Positions 22,268-34,220 are shown, counted from the stretch's first letter. The stretch is 64,000 bases of DNA from Liolophura sinensis (GCF_032854445.1 NC_088303.1:11167501-11231500); one strand, 5' to 3'. Notes: generated from the letters alone by a model not told the origin. Numbers and translations are program-made.

Positions 22268-23033
22268 TGTTACGACCCAAACTGCCTGTATTATAAAGAG
22301 ATGGCTTGGTCGAAATACACGACAGTTTAGCCGCACAAAAAAGTAACCAAAACCAGCAGATTTTATTTTACAACTATTTATTAGCTTAACAAGAACAGAT
22401 AATAAGACTTATACAAATACTAAAGTACTTAAGTTTAATAAGAAAGGATAGCAGTATCTATACAAATACTAAGGTACTTACGATGTCAAGTCCAAACGGA
22501 CGCATATATTCCACAATATATACCACACAGGCATAAATGCTCAGAGGCAAATTCACAAGAGGGAAAATCCACAGTATAACTGAGTGTATGACGAAATATA
22601 CATAAAATTCCACAGACAGGGTCCGTGTACTAATAAGCACTGTGTATACAAGAGCACAAATTAAACATACAAGTTCAGACTGAACAAGTGCTCGGTGGAG
22701 ATAGGATATAACAAAGCCAGAGGCTATAAAGACACCAAAATTCAGCACAAATGGCCTACTAAAGTAATACACAGCAAAAGTATCCAAGCTCTCAATAATT
22801 CTCCTTTCTCTCCGTTCTCTGTTCTCTCCTCTTGACCTGCTTTCATAGGTATATAGCCTGGTGGAATTGTCTAGAATAAGAAAATTCCTGAACACTTGAT
22901 GTAAACAAACAGGCACCGAACTGAGCGCATTCTGGAATATTCTAAGGTAGAGGCAGACAGCAGGCGCTGAACTCAGCGTATGTAAACAGTGGCAAGCTAA
23001 ATTTAGAAACTGACGGCAGTCGTCCACATAACA
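22268..23033 (-). repeat. 5' LTR of the gypsy element
   Basis: 766 nt with TG...CA ends. A TATA-like block (about 22850-22858) separates a U3-like first part from the region coding for the hydrophobic frame. It differs from the 3' LTR by about nine substitutions and one 3-nt indel by eye. Confidence 0.88.
22458..23027 (-). CDS. LTR-embedded hydrophobic ORF, unknown function
   Basis: A 189-residue frame, in the sense direction of the element, lies almost wholly inside the LTR. The first third is Cys/Leu-rich and is followed by a basic stretch (RGENRERRERR). Three to four hydrophobic spans come next, such as FVLNFGVFIASGFVISYL, LVCLICALVYTVLI, VYFVIHSVILWIFPLVNLPL and YACVVYIVEYM. The part from RERR onward lies downstream of the LTR TATA-like box and could be translated from the element RNA. 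The same frame is open in the other LTR copies (17581-18042 and, on the plus strand, 52630-52950) and partly at 14139-14456. I recognise no family. It could be chance in an LTR of related copies. Confidence 0.4.
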   Translation of the reverse strand: MDDCRQFLNLACHCLHTLSSAPAVCLYLRIFQNALSSVPVCLHQVFRNFLILDNSTRLYTYESRSRGENRERRERRIIESLDTFAVYYFSRPFVLNFGVFIASGFVISYLHRALVQSELVCLICALVYTVLISTRTLSVEFYVYFVIHSVILWIFPLVNLPLSIYACVVYIVEYMRPFGLDIVSTLVFV

Positions 23034-23689
23034 TGAGTGATATAGGGATGTAAAATTGCACTGTACGTGTATTATGACATAAGCCGCTCAGCTCAGATTG
23101 GAACGTCATGACACAAATGTTTCTTTTTCCACGTCATGGCATCTGGGTGTAAACTATCAAAGATGTAGAAACAGAAACGATGTCTATAAAGTGTGCGAAA
23201 TAACACTTTCATCACTGAGGAAAATTCCGATAGTTCACCTTTATATAAATCACAAAAGCAAATCTGACAAGTAAACGAACTCAAATTCTTTTATTTGTAG
23301 ACATAAGCAGTATGAAATCATATTACTCCCAGAGGCAAACGTACCGGCGGTGGTGTTGCGTGAAACACTCGATGTTGTTTAAAAGGTAATCTCTGTTTAA
23401 CATGTATATTTGCACACGGCCTGCAACTAACAGCGGGATAGAAGAGTGAGCCTTCTTAAGTTCTTCAAAAAATGGACGCATCGTTTCATTTAGTTATTTT
23501 AACTTAAGCCATTTTATCGCCAATCAAATCAGTTCTGAAACATATTCAGATCTGAAGGAAATCTTGGATACAGCTGTTTGAGTTCTGCATGTGTTAACTT
23601 GCCCCAGAGGGAACAGTCCTCTCGTTTAGAATATACAGCGACTGAGTTCATACTGTACGTAACAAGCTGACAGGTAAATGACATGGATA

Positions 23690-24722
23690 CCACTATGTTT
23701 GTATCGACTCTCCTTGTCTGAGGCCGGCCTGTCTCACCAGACTCGCTCTTGGAGCTAGGTCGCCCTGAGACAAGTATAGCTGCATTCGAGATCACACGCC
23801 TTTCTACGTGTACCCAGACAAGACTCGTGTATAGATGGGCGCCATCAGCGCAGTTATTCCCCCCTAGATCTGGGGATAATTGTTGATAGAGGCGTATCAG
23901 ATATTTAATAAGTATTTTCAGATTCCTTGAGTCTAAATCTCTACCAATTAGATAAAATCAAGAAACTGCCTGCATCCGAAATAATCGAAAACATCCAAAA
24001 TAAAAATGAACTTTTTACTCAAGTATTAACTAATGAATATTAAGTTATCCAACATTGCGGCGCCCACCAAAGACGACATGTTTTTTTTTAAATTTTGATT
24101 CATGATTGTTCCGCTTAACCCGGGTTGTGGATACGGGCTGTGTCTTCATCGTGTTGATTTAGATCGCCACAATGGATATATAAACAGTTCCAATCAAAGC
24201 GCAACTGGGGTCCATGTATTATTATCGATAACTTATATACTAGCAAGGTACACGGTTTCAATACTGATTTCACTCGTTCGCCTAGAACATGCCTTGCGCC
24301 TTTCGGGCATCATTGAAAACCGCTGGCTGCATCCCTCTGATTCCGTCCTATTTTCGTACTTTATATACATTTTTAGTTCTTTCGTAGTTTGTGTTAAACG
24401 ACATTCTGGGAATTGACCTTGCCATTATTGACCTGGAACGTCAAACTTGGTGGTCGGCTAGAACGAATGTCTGTTTCGACGAGTGGATTAGATAGGTGAA
24501 CCTCGATATCTCACCTACTGAGAGATACAGAGGTTTTGCATTTTAAGTCATTGTCTCAAAGCAAACATTTTTATAGTAATTAAAAATGTATAACCGAAAT
24601 GATGTTGAGTCACCAAAACAAACAAGCGATTTTTCCTGTCGTCAGCTGTTAAAATGACATTCGCCTCCCAATCATCAGCTGTTTTACGAATTCTTATGCT
24701 AATATTAGTTTTTAAGTGGACA
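23690..24722 (+). repeat. Triplicated module, copy 1
   Basis: This segment, from 'gtatcgactctcctt' through 'agatgggcgccatcag' to 'gtttttaagtggaca', occurs again at 41560-42735 and 45708-46712. It holds no recognisable gene; the 104-residue frame at 24102-24416 has no domain. The copy at 41.6 kb is the most diverged and lacks the SINE that ends the other two. Confidence 0.7.
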
Positions 24723-24990
24723 CGGGACCTCCGCGGGCTCAGTTCTTTAGCGCGCTAGCGCAGCGTAATGACCCAGGAGCCTCTCACCAATGCGGTCGCT
24801 GTGAGGTCAAGTCCAGCTCATGCTAGCTTCCTCTCCGGCCGTAAGTGGGAAGGTCTGTCAGCAACCTGTGGATGGTGGTGGGTTTCCCCCGGGCACTACC
24901 CGGTTTACTCCCACCATAATGCTGGCCGCCGTCGTATAAGTGAAATATTCTTGATTACGGCGTAAAACACCAATCAATTAAATAAATACA
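24723..24990 (+). mobile_element. tRNA-derived SINE, full length with target duplication
   Basis: The element has a tRNA-like head (A box in 'gggctcagttctttagcgcg', B box in 'gctgtgaggtcaagtcca'), a conserved core, and a 'gtaaaacaccaatc' end with an aataaat tail. It is flanked by TTAAGTGGACA at 24712-24722 and 24991-25001. The same insertion is present at 46713-46979, so it predates the segmental duplication. Confidence 0.92.
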
Positions 24991-25914
24991 TTAAGTGGAC
25001 ATTTGTGTAGCGATTCTCGCTCGGGCACTCGCTGGCTCAGTCATTTGAGGTGTTGGATATCGATGTGGATCACAAATTCTTAACCTTTAAGGGCTCAAGC
25101 TTTTACTCATCGTCCGCTTGGTTTGCCTCGTAACTAGTAAAGTGCTATGGTTTCCTCCGGGTTCTGCACAGTTTCCCTAACCATATGTTTTGCAGAGGGA
25201 TAATAGAACATTCATTTACTTTACTGTAGGTATATGGTAGCCTGTCCCAAGATTATTTACTACATGTACATAAGGTCTTGAAATTGGAAATTGCTCAAAC
25301 ATAAATGGCATAGTCCGAACTGCTTTATTTTTGTTAAGCATTTATTTTTGAGAACTTTTCATTTATATTATAAGCATCAGGTGATGAAAATAAAGCTTTA
25401 CAGAAAAAGCCAGATGTTTTTAATAAAAAAGAAAAGTTTCTTCTAAACACTTTATCCCTTATCAGATCAGAGGAAAGCAAAAAAAACAAACAAACAGATT
25501 TGACAATAAAATCCAACTCAGTTCAGGCATGTATGCATGAGTCAGGCCTATCCATAGTGTAACAGTTATTACGTATAGGGCAAAATTCCATCCATAAAGA
25601 TTACCTATAATGTAATAATGAATCCATTATGTGTAGTAAGTGCTACCCGTATAATGTCATACCCTTGACAAAAATAACATTTGGCATAAATTCCTGTACA
25701 TTGGAATGTAAAGTAGAAAGCACAAAGTACAGAAGTAGCTGAACGACTTCAGTTGAGTTTGGGATAGTTTATTTATCGTCTATTATCCAACAAACCAATG
25801 TCCATTTAGCGAGTGGATTTATTTATTTGTATATTAGGTAAATTGGTTGATTTTATGATCAATACATCTGTATTTCAGTACATGTCTGCAGCTTTACTTG
25901 TGCACAAATCTCCT

Positions 25915-26375
25915 ATTATTGTTATATTTACTGGAAGAACTGTTCCCATTAGGTTCTTGTAGAGGAACTTAATATCACTACAACAATCGCCACAACATCA
26001 AAGTATTCTATAACAACCCATACTCTGGAGAAAACATCAGCCCTTTCTCAACCAGAGGGATATATCTGTACGTATGCCACAACTCTACAAAGATTCCGAA
26101 AAGGCATCAGTCCCAAGTTCAAGCTCGATTTACGGCGTAATCTGGAAGCTGTACCACCAAACTTGTAGTTGCTCTCTTAACGAAGGTATTGCAAAAAGTA
26201 CAGTCAGAAAAAGCACTTCAGCAAAAACAACACAAAAACTCTCTTGAAAACTGCTAATGTCTCACTGAAGAACTAGACAGTCAAATACATCTAACGTATC
26301 GTCATATGTCTACTTGGAATTTCTCCACTCTTTGTACTACAATTCCTTACACAGATTTAAATGACATTCGATATA
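25915..26375 (+). pseudogene. Decayed Penelope-like RT fragment (R3)
   Basis: Pieces of the RT protein are readable in several frames: a VHKSPIIVIFTGRT-like block, YNNPYSGENISPLS, MPQLYKDSEK, and MSTWNFSTLCTTIPYTDLND. The family counterparts are a 'DKAxNN' block, an 'MPKLHK' block and the 'FSTLYTTIPH' block. It stops at about 26365 where the 26378-26670 repeat begins. Non-functional. Confidence 0.65.
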
Positions 26376-26720
26376 CAGGTTCTACCAAGTCCACAAAACT
26401 GTCACTTTGTCAGTCATATGGGACGGAAATCAAAACAGAAGGAATCGTTTGTCGGCCTACATCAAACATGTTAGAAGTAACATCTAAATATGACCAAAGG
26501 CTCGAGTCTGTGATATACCGTTTTGAGCCAAAGCCAGGTGCTCAGGATTGCTTGGAGAGTTTACACGCTCAAACAACCCACTGATCACTACCATCTCTAG
26601 TTTACACCGGCTTTATTACAATTATTAGTTTACTATATGATGACAATCTTAAATACGGATACAACATTTGTAGTTTTCAACAGAGTAGGTTTACGATCAC
26701 ACTCTCCCAGTTAGCAGCGT

Positions 26721-26832
26721 TGTTTAAGCTACATGGTAACGTTCACTACCTAAAGTGTTGTTGAAGCTACATGGTAACGCTCACTACCTAAAGTGTTGTT
26801 TAAGCTACCTGGTGATGTTCACAACCTAAAGA
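26721..26832 (+). repeat. 38-bp tandem repeat, three units
   Basis: 'tgttnaagctacatggtaac' type units start at 26721, 26759 and 26797. The following sequence matches 11980-12060 in inverted orientation. Confidence 0.75.
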
Positions 26833-27149
26833 TGGAACAATGAGCGTTGATGCATAGTCATATTGCTAAGGTACCATCGCCGTTTTCCATTCAGTTTACA
26901 ATCGTATGTTAATTTGAATTTATCCTTACAGGTTTTTTTATGACATAAGATGCCCATTTTAACGGTTGGAGATTTATACACGCATGTCTCCCCAAAAGAA
27001 CAGTGATGACTTGAAAGTGAATGTATTTTTAAGGACTAATTACAGACATATAGGAATATGTATAAATAGTTGACATTTTGTTCACAGGTGTCCATTTGGT
27101 GACCGATGATTGCTTTACGTTATACCGCTGAAGAACGAAATATCCCACG

Positions 27150-27955
27150 TGGCTGGTGACCCTTGTATGTAGTTAAACTGAAGAGGGCTGTGTTGCCTTC
27201 GACGTGATGCAGCAGTGACCGATTTTATTAAACGCCGATACAATTAGTGATAAAATTCTGTCAATTAAATCTGTGTAAGGAATTGTAGTATGAAGAGTGG
27301 ATAAATCCCGAGTAGACATATGACGACACGGTATATGTATTTGACTGTCTAGTTCTTCAATGAGACGTTTGCAGTTTTTAAGAAAGTATTTGCTGTTGTA
27401 CCTTCGTTAAGAGAGTAGGAGTTAAGAGAGATTTTTTGTAAGGGTTTCGAGCTCCGAGAGGACAATTTTCTAATTAGCTCTTATATTTATGTTTTTCGTC
27501 TCTGAAGACTTCGGACCAACTTTTGTAATACCTTCGTTAAGAGAGCAACTATAAGTTTGGTGGTACAGCTTCCAGATTCCGCCGTAAATCGAGCTTGGTC
27601 TTGGGATTTATTTTTGTACAATTGTGGCATATGTACGGATGTATCCCTCTGGTTGAGACAGGGCTGATGTTTTCTCCAGAGCATGGTTTGTTATACAATA
27701 CGTTGATGTTGTGGCGATTGATGTACTGATATTCAGCTCCTCTACAAGAACCTGATGGAATAGTTCTTCCAGTAAATATAACATTATTAGGAGATTTGTG
27801 CACAAGAAGAATAATTTGAAAGCCATCAATATGAAGGTTATCAAGTGCCTTTCGCGCTGTAAAGCCCTTCAGAACTTGTTTGACTGTCTTGTGAGCATCG
27901 GTATTCGTATAAAGGATTGGATACACGAATTTTTTCTTTACAACCTTGGACCAAA
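27150..27955 (-). pseudogene. Decayed Penelope-like RT fragment (R4)
   Basis: On the minus strand the frame at 27926-27549 encodes YPILYTNTDAHKTVKQVL, IILLVHKSPNNVIFTGRTIP and ISPVSTRGIHPYICHN. Overlapping frames give MPQLYKNKSQDQARFTAESG and, further down, the IPYTDLIDRILSLIVSAFN block near 27240-27300. This is the longest N-terminal stretch of the RT in the window and fixes the order of the pieces. Several frame changes are present. Together with R3 it forms an inverted pair, and with R5 the outer ends of the D/E palindrome. Confidence 0.68.
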
Positions 27956-28589
27956 TGTCAATGCCTGAAGGTTCTACCTTCTCCCCTTTAGACTAATTTT
28001 TTGTTAAGAATTCAAGCTCCGAAAGGACAATTTTCCAGTTAGCTCTTATATTTATGTTTCCCGGCTGTGAATACTTCGGACCAATCACCATTATTTACAA
28101 CATTAAGGTTACTAGTCATGAGATGTTTCCAGGGATTGAAACTAAAGTCTGACGATGCACAGTCACAAATGTATCGCCCAGATGTATACTTAGACGCGCA
28201 ATTATATCTCTTGGATGCGATGTGTTCGGTGTATTAGTGGGAATTATGTATATTTGGACTCTCGTATGTTGAAACAGAAAGTGTAGAACTGGATGTTGCT
28301 CAATATTTTAAGAGAAAGTGCATAGAATAATGTGCGTAGAGCGTGTATGCAATATGGTTGTTTTAGACAAACCTACAGGATAGTTCACAGTCATATTGCT
28401 CTGAACCGACTTCCTTAACTTCCTCACACCATGGCACTCGAACAGCTGTGTTGTGTTAATGTCGTGTTATTGACTAGATGTTAGGTTGCCAACGGGTCAC
28501 ATTCTGCAGAGAAATATACTGCTGGCAACTTGTATATATACAAATGTCCTTTATAATTCTTGACAACTGGTTTAGTTTTAACCGTTACC

Positions 28590-28815
28590 GACTCAGGACT
28601 GGTACATTTTACCATTAGAGGGTGAGGGCTGGTATATTTTAATACTAACGGGTTTGAATTGCTTTATATTGCCATCAGCGGGTGAGAACTGGTATATTTT
28701 ACCGTTGGCCTTTGTAGACTGGTATATTTTACCATTAGCGGATGAGGATTGGTATATTTTACAATCAGTGGGTGAGGATTGGTATATTTTACCATTACCG
28801 AGTGTAGACTGGAAT
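28590..28815 (-). repeat. 30-bp minisatellite (copy 1 of 4)
   Basis: Units of the form 'ggtatattttaccattagcg' plus 'gatgaggact' repeat every 30 nt. Because 30 is a multiple of three, all frames stay open across units and give artefactual repeat peptides. Inverted relative to the arrays at 38300 and 50785. Confidence 0.88.
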
Positions 28816-29704
28816 ACGAATTTCGGATGCATCTTTAGAACGTTTTAGGAGATCTTCATGATCCACTCTAATTATTCACACCAAAAAATGCCGCTTTAAT
28901 TGTTTTCATTCTTAAAGAAACACCACCAGCAAACCATTTTAAATTATTGTATACTCTTTCTGAATCTTTGGGCGGTGGATGTTCTTTGTCTCTCCGTTTT
29001 GCGCTGTCAAACGTTCGTTGAAGACCAGTTGTTTACCACCAATACGTTGTGCATATCTGTACGTCACATGTGGGAATGTTCGTCCGTAACTTGCCAAAAA
29101 GTTTACACCAGGAATTCCGTTTCACTTCATGCATCAACCTGAGCGCGGTCGTGGGATAGGTAGACGAGTCTTTAGTAAACCATAACAAAACCAGTAAAAA
29201 TATTTAAATCAAAGTATTATTTCCTTTAACGATGTGGTTTCAAGTTTTAGACATGTTATACATCATATAGGTCTTTTTCGAAAATATTGAACAAATCATA
29301 CCTGTAGCTTTTACCTTGAAAATGACAAACGTAACGCACCTAACAGAATAATCAGTAAATCATCACCTGCATGCAGTAAACAAAACACGGAGAACGAATT
29401 AAGTCTTGAAGAGGATATTTTAATTCCACCTTAATATAGTCAACATGACATCGAAAACTGTTACATGATGGCTCTAGAGAACATTTTAACAGAGGAAAGT
29501 TTGTTAAAAGTTGATTAGGAATAAGTGTAGCTATGAATGATGACGTTGGGCGTGGTAGATGTTTGTTTAACTTTTGTGTGTAACTATTTTAACAATTTGC
29601 TTGCACTTGACTTGAGATACAAATTACAAACAACACTTCAGATGCATAGACATTATCTCTTTGAAACTGCGGGAGTAGCCAATAAGTTATACGACAAAGA
29701 TCAT

Positions 29705-31680
29705 TTACCATTTGTCCATTGGTACAGCTCTAGGGATTTTCAGATCTGTGAATCTACCCGGTTTAACCAGAGACACGCTAAAGCTACAGAAACCGTTATT
29801 CTCACAGCCAATGATGGTTCCTTCACGACCGTTAACACTGAGCTGGTCAAACTGGTCAAGGTATAGGACGGCGGAGTTGGAGGCCGTGACACAATCACCT
29901 TCTGCCTTGGCCGAGTTGACGACTTCTCCGTTCTGGGTCAGATCCACATGGGCCTCCTTGGTGCTGCCTTTTTTGCTTTGTACGTGATAGTTGATGGAAT
30001 AGATCCCTGGGACAGGAGCAGTGAAGACGCCGTATTCTGTGTTGTACCCGCCATTGATGTTTGTGATGATGTTGTCAAAGTCAACAGGTGCGGGTTTATA
30101 GAAGTACTGGTCAGTGATTCTGACCACAGATGTGGCCACGGCGTCCTGAGGGTTGACGTATACTTCCGGCTGAGGCAGTTTCCGGGGAAATCGGTCAGAA
30201 GGTCTACCTGGTTGGGCACCTCCGACTCCGCCGGCACCTACTCCCATTCCATTACCTCCAGCACCTCCAATGCCTCCGGGCCCACCGGCACCTCCAATGC
30301 CTCCGGGCACTCCAGCTCCTCCGAATCTTCCAATGCCTCCGGGCCCTCCAGCACCTCCAATGCCTCCGGACCGTCCAGCACCTCGGACTCTTCCAGCACT
30401 TCCGAGTCCTGCACCACTGTCACGTGCACCATCCTGATTAGCTCTTGCAGGACCCTGGCGCCCTCCTCTACCAAAGGGACCTTCAAACGGGAAACCTGAT
30501 TAGGAAAGAGATATAGTGTGAAAGAAACACTGAGAAATGAGACGCATAAAAATTAACATATTGGTGCATAATTATGTACATGAGCGGCCATCAGAGACCA
30601 ATCAAGTCATTTACCTGGCAGCTTCTTACCTACAGTATGTACTCGGTCGCTATATATTCTAAACGAGAGGACTGTTCCCTCTGGGGCAAGGTAACATATG
30701 CGGAACTCAAATAGCTGAATTGAAGATTTCCTTCAAACCTGAATATGTTTCAGACCTGATTTGCTTGGTGATAAAATAGTTAAATAAGTTAAAATATCCT
30801 AATAAAACGATGGGTCTGTTTTTGGAAGATCTGAAGAAGGTTTGCTAGCCTAACTTTAATTACCCCAAACCCTGAAGTATATACATTGGTAATAAATGTT
30901 ATCACCTCACTTTAGTGGAGCAGTTATAACAAACTGTGGCTATTTCAGGTCATAAAGGTATTATATAGACTAAACATGGTCAAGGGTTTCTGTTGTATAT
31001 TTCTGTTCTTTCATTTTCATTTAGCAGCAAATTCTTACCCCTTGGGTGCGATTAATTCCCACGTAAAGTATCTGTCAAACGGTAAATATTTTAGACTTAA
31101 ATCTAATTATTACAGAACATAAATGTTTTAAACTGAGGGAATGTCCATGTATCTTAGGTAATTTACATAAATGGTCTATCTTACGATCTGTTATCTAAAG
31201 GCGGAGTATATCCATACGTCTGACCCTTATTAAAGAGCGTCAGTCTTAGAGCATGCAAACAGGACTGGTTGGAGCTGTGTTTAGTATATGTGACTTGGTA
31301 GGGTTTGATGTTATGCTGTCTTCCACATAGTGCTTCAGTGGGGGCAGCCCATTGACACCATGGACTCACGCCACCACAAGAAGACGCCTTATATGTATAC
31401 ACACGTAATGACTCTTCATCGTCAAATGATAATAGCAATAAAGTATTGCTAAATATGACGTGAAACCCCAAGAATGCATATACATACCCCCTTTTAACCA
31501 ACTATTTAATTATTGTCTTTGTAATGAAATAATTATCATTTTATAACATTCTCCACGGCATGATATGCCTGACAGGTATATCTTACCTGGACCATGGTTG
31601 TAGTAAGGTGGAGACCAACCACCGAATGCAGGAATGACGAACATACAGACGGCCACCGTGACAAGAGTCAGAGACGCCAT
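29705..31680 (-). CDS. Secreted Gly-rich C1q-domain protein, copy D (2 exons)
   Basis: Coding exons are 31680-31587 and 30495-29705 on the minus strand, joined in phase 1 (donor CAG|GTAAGA, acceptor aatcag|GTTTCC), giving 294 residues. The signal peptide is residues 1-20 (MASLTLVTVAVCMFVIPAFG), followed by GWSPPYYNHGPG. A long Gly-rich segment has a run of Gly-X-Y triplets of the GGI, GGA, GGP type, low in proline. The C1q domain spans about 149-286 and the C terminus is IPRAVPMDKW. This is the longest Gly-rich segment in the cluster. It faces copy E head to head across a 3.8-kb spacer and is intact. The protein is presumably secreted and trimeric like other C1q-domain proteins; its tissue and ligand are unknown. 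Confidence 0.87.
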
Positions 31681-31830
31681 GTTTGTAGGTTGATCTGAGG
31701 ACTCACAAGTAATTCTTCTCCAAAAATCTTCTGTAAAACTGTCCCAGAAGCGTTGCGTTGTCTCCGGTACACCTAATCACTTATATACACGCTGAGTAGG
31801 GTGGGGACCAAATAAGTTACCTTGAGGAAT
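31681..31830 (-). promoter_or_regulatory. Core promoter and 5' UTR of copy D
   Basis: The shared promoter block lies in reverse orientation, with TATATAAG at 31797-31790, 110 nt upstream of the ATG. The 'cctcaaggtaacttat' block upstream is also kept. Confidence 0.7.
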
Positions 31831-32740
31831 GTTTTATTTGCAATATACGCTTTGATGTTATTGAAAAGAAATAAGAAAAGAAGCAAGGTTTACTGTTATC
31901 TAATATGCAATTTCAAATCAATGGTTATGGGATCGAGCTTATTTTTAACTTTAGGCTTAAATGATACTATACTGATTATACCTAAAAACAGGAGATTACA
32001 CGTCTTCTGGTTTCATCATTATACCGAATGTTTGCTTTTTGATGCTCTTTATAAATAATAATTTCGGGACGTATGAGATGACTGTTTGTTTAACCTTCGC
32101 ATTTTCATATGAGATTTAATGATAATTTTTTATTTGATGATTGTTTGCCGCTGTCAGTGTAATTAACATGCATGCTGCTCTTAGCGTATATTACGACAAA
32201 ATCAGATTTATCAGTGTTGAGTTTTCAAAAAGGTTGACTATATCTACACTGATATTGAGCCTAGTCATCGACTCTGTGCTGTTTTAGGATGTAATCTGTG
32301 TTATAACTGTGGGTTGTAAGCCAAAAGAAATAAAACGACTGAGGAAGTATACTGTGTGATACGACAATGACGGGTAAGTGTTGACGAAAAAAAACATCGC
32401 CTTAACCAACTTTTTGTGAAATTAGACAGCTCGAGATCTCAAAAGTTTTTTAAGCAAAGGTAAAAAGAAACATGCTGTGATTTTATAGACTGTGGTAAGA
32501 AATCGTTGTTGGAAAATACAAAAAGGTTTCCCTGTAATAGATGTTGAGCAATGTGGAGATTAATGCCAGCATCTGTAAAGTATAATGGTGTATAATATAT
32601 GAATTTAGCAGCTCATCAACTGAACTGCTGTATTATATTGTATCAGTATCAGTATGTTCAGTGTGAAAAAACTAGCTTCCTTTTGGATACGTTTCAATAA
32701 TCAGAACTAAATTTTCAAATTAAATTAAATGAGACGAACG

Positions 32741-34220
32741 TTAACTTTATAAAATTGGGTAATACCATATATAAACAGTGTACATTTATTCCGATGCGTA
32801 CCAATTGTGCTCTCATAATTCATTCAGTAGTGTAGGAAAAACAGCTAAAGGGAGAGAAGCGTAAAAAAGGATAAGGGAAACATGATGTGGTGTTAACTTT
32901 ATAAAATTGGGTGATACTGTATATAAACAGTGTGCATTTATTCCGATAAGTACCAATTGTGCTCTCCTTTTGGTGGTCTGATAATTCATTCAGTAGTGTA
33001 GGAAAAACAACTTAAGGGAGAGAAGCATGAAAAAGGATAAGGGAAACCTGATGTGGTGTTAACTTTATAAAATTGGGTGATACTATATATAAACAGTGTA
33101 CATTTATTCCGATGAGTACCAATTGTGCTCTCCTTTTGGTGGTCTCATAATTCATTCAGTAGAGTAGGAAAAGCAACTTAAGGGAGAGAAGCGTGAAAAG
33201 GGATTAGGGAAACCTGATGTGGTGTTAACTTTATAAAATTGGGTGATATCATAGATAAACAGTGTACATTTATTCCGATGAGTACCAGTTGTGCTCTCCT
33301 TTTGGTGGTCTCATAATTCATTCAGTAGTGTAGGAAAAACAACTTAAGGGAGAGAAGCGTGAAAAGGGATAATTGAAACCTGATGTGGTGTTAACTTTAT
33401 AAAATTGGGTGATACCATAGATAAACAGTGTACATTTATTCCGATGAGTACCAATTGTGCTCTCCTTTTGGTGATCTCATAATTCATTCAGTAGTGTAGG
33501 AAAAACAGCTTAAGGGAGAGAAGCGTAAAAAAGGATAAGGGAAACCTGATGTGGTGTTAACTTTATAAAATTGGGTGATACCATATATAAACAGTGTATA
33601 TTTATTCCGATGAGTACCAATTGTGCTCTCCTTTTGGTGGTCTGATAATTCATTCAGTAGTGTAGGAAAAACAACTTAAGGGAGAGAAGCGTAAAAAATT
33701 ATCAGAGAAACCTGATGTGGTGTTAACTTTATAAAATTGGGTGATATCATATATAAACAGTGTACATTTATTCCGATGAGAACCAACTGTGCTCTCCTTT
33801 TGGTGATCTCATAATTCATTCAGAAGTGTAGGAAAAACAACTTAAGAGAGAGACACGTAAAAAAAAATAAGGGAAACCTGATGAGGTGTTAACTTTATAA
33901 AATTGGGTGATACTATATATAAACAGTGTACATTTATTCCAATGAGTATCAGTTGTGCTCTCCTTTTGGTGGTCTCATAATTCATTCAGTAGTGTAGGAA
34001 AAACAACTTAAGGGAGAGAAGCGTAAGAAAGGATAAGGGAAACCTGATGTGGTGTTAACTTTATAAAATTGGGTGATATCATATATAAACAGTGTACATT
34101 TATTCCGATGAGTACCAGTTGTGCTCTCCTTTTAGTGGTTTCATTATTCATTCAGTAGTGTAGGAAAAACAACTTAAGGGAGAAAAGCGTAAGAAAGGAT
34201 AAGGGAAACCTGATGTGGTG
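32741..34220 (+). repeat. 166-bp satellite, nine units, RT-derived
   Basis: 'ttaactttataaaattggg' starts at 32741, 32893, 33059, 33225, 33391, 33557, 33723, 33889 and 34055, then at 34221 the array ends. Every step is 166 nt except the first, 152. The first 85 nt of each unit translate to KLGD-IYKQCTFIPMSTNCALLL, the same RT piece as in the decayed fragments at 11460, 39680 and 63480. The array lies in the divergent spacer between copies D and E. Each unit also contains an AT-rich 'atatataaa' that could act as a cryptic TATA box. Confidence 0.92.

Larger units (their letters stand above)
17391..23033 (-). mobile_element. Gmr1-like Ty3/gypsy LTR retrotransposon, defective
   Basis: The element is 5643 nt long with LTRs of 769 nt (17391-18159) and 766 nt (22268-23033), TG...CA ends, and a 4-bp target duplication TGAG (17387-17390 and 23034-23037). 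Read on the minus strand it has a tRNA-Pro-like primer site, gag with a zinc knuckle, aspartic protease, integrase, integrase C-terminal domain, and then RNase H. Integrase lies before RNase H, unlike most Ty3/gypsy elements but as in the Gmr1 group. The RT core is deleted and several in-frame stops interrupt pol. The two LTRs differ by roughly nine substitutions and one 3-nt indel by eye, so insertion is fairly recent. It likely moved with proteins from another copy, or decayed since. Confidence 0.88.
15728..25898 (+). repeat. Segmental duplication copy 1 (with LTR element inside)
   Basis: Excluding the gypsy element at 17391-23033, this segment matches 43722-48014 in order and orientation, including intron-like sequence of a C1q copy, an AT-rich block, and a SINE with its target duplication. 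Copy 1 keeps about 240 nt (16680-16925) that copy 2 lacks. Identity by eye is high throughout. Confidence 0.8.

Noticed and set aside
22458-23027. LTR frame as a retroviral envelope
   Set aside because: It lies inside the LTR, has several hydrophobic spans and no signal, cleavage or fusion layout of an envelope protein; kept only as an unknown ORF.
24723-24800. tRNA-like sequence with A and B boxes
   Set aside because: It is the head of a SINE with a core, tail and target duplication; it does not fold as a complete tRNA gene by eye.
27549-27926. 125-codon frame considered as a host gene
   Set aside because: The blocks LVHKSPNNVIFTGRT and following match the order of the RT family N-terminal part, and sister copies at 25.9 and 53.4 kb are broken.
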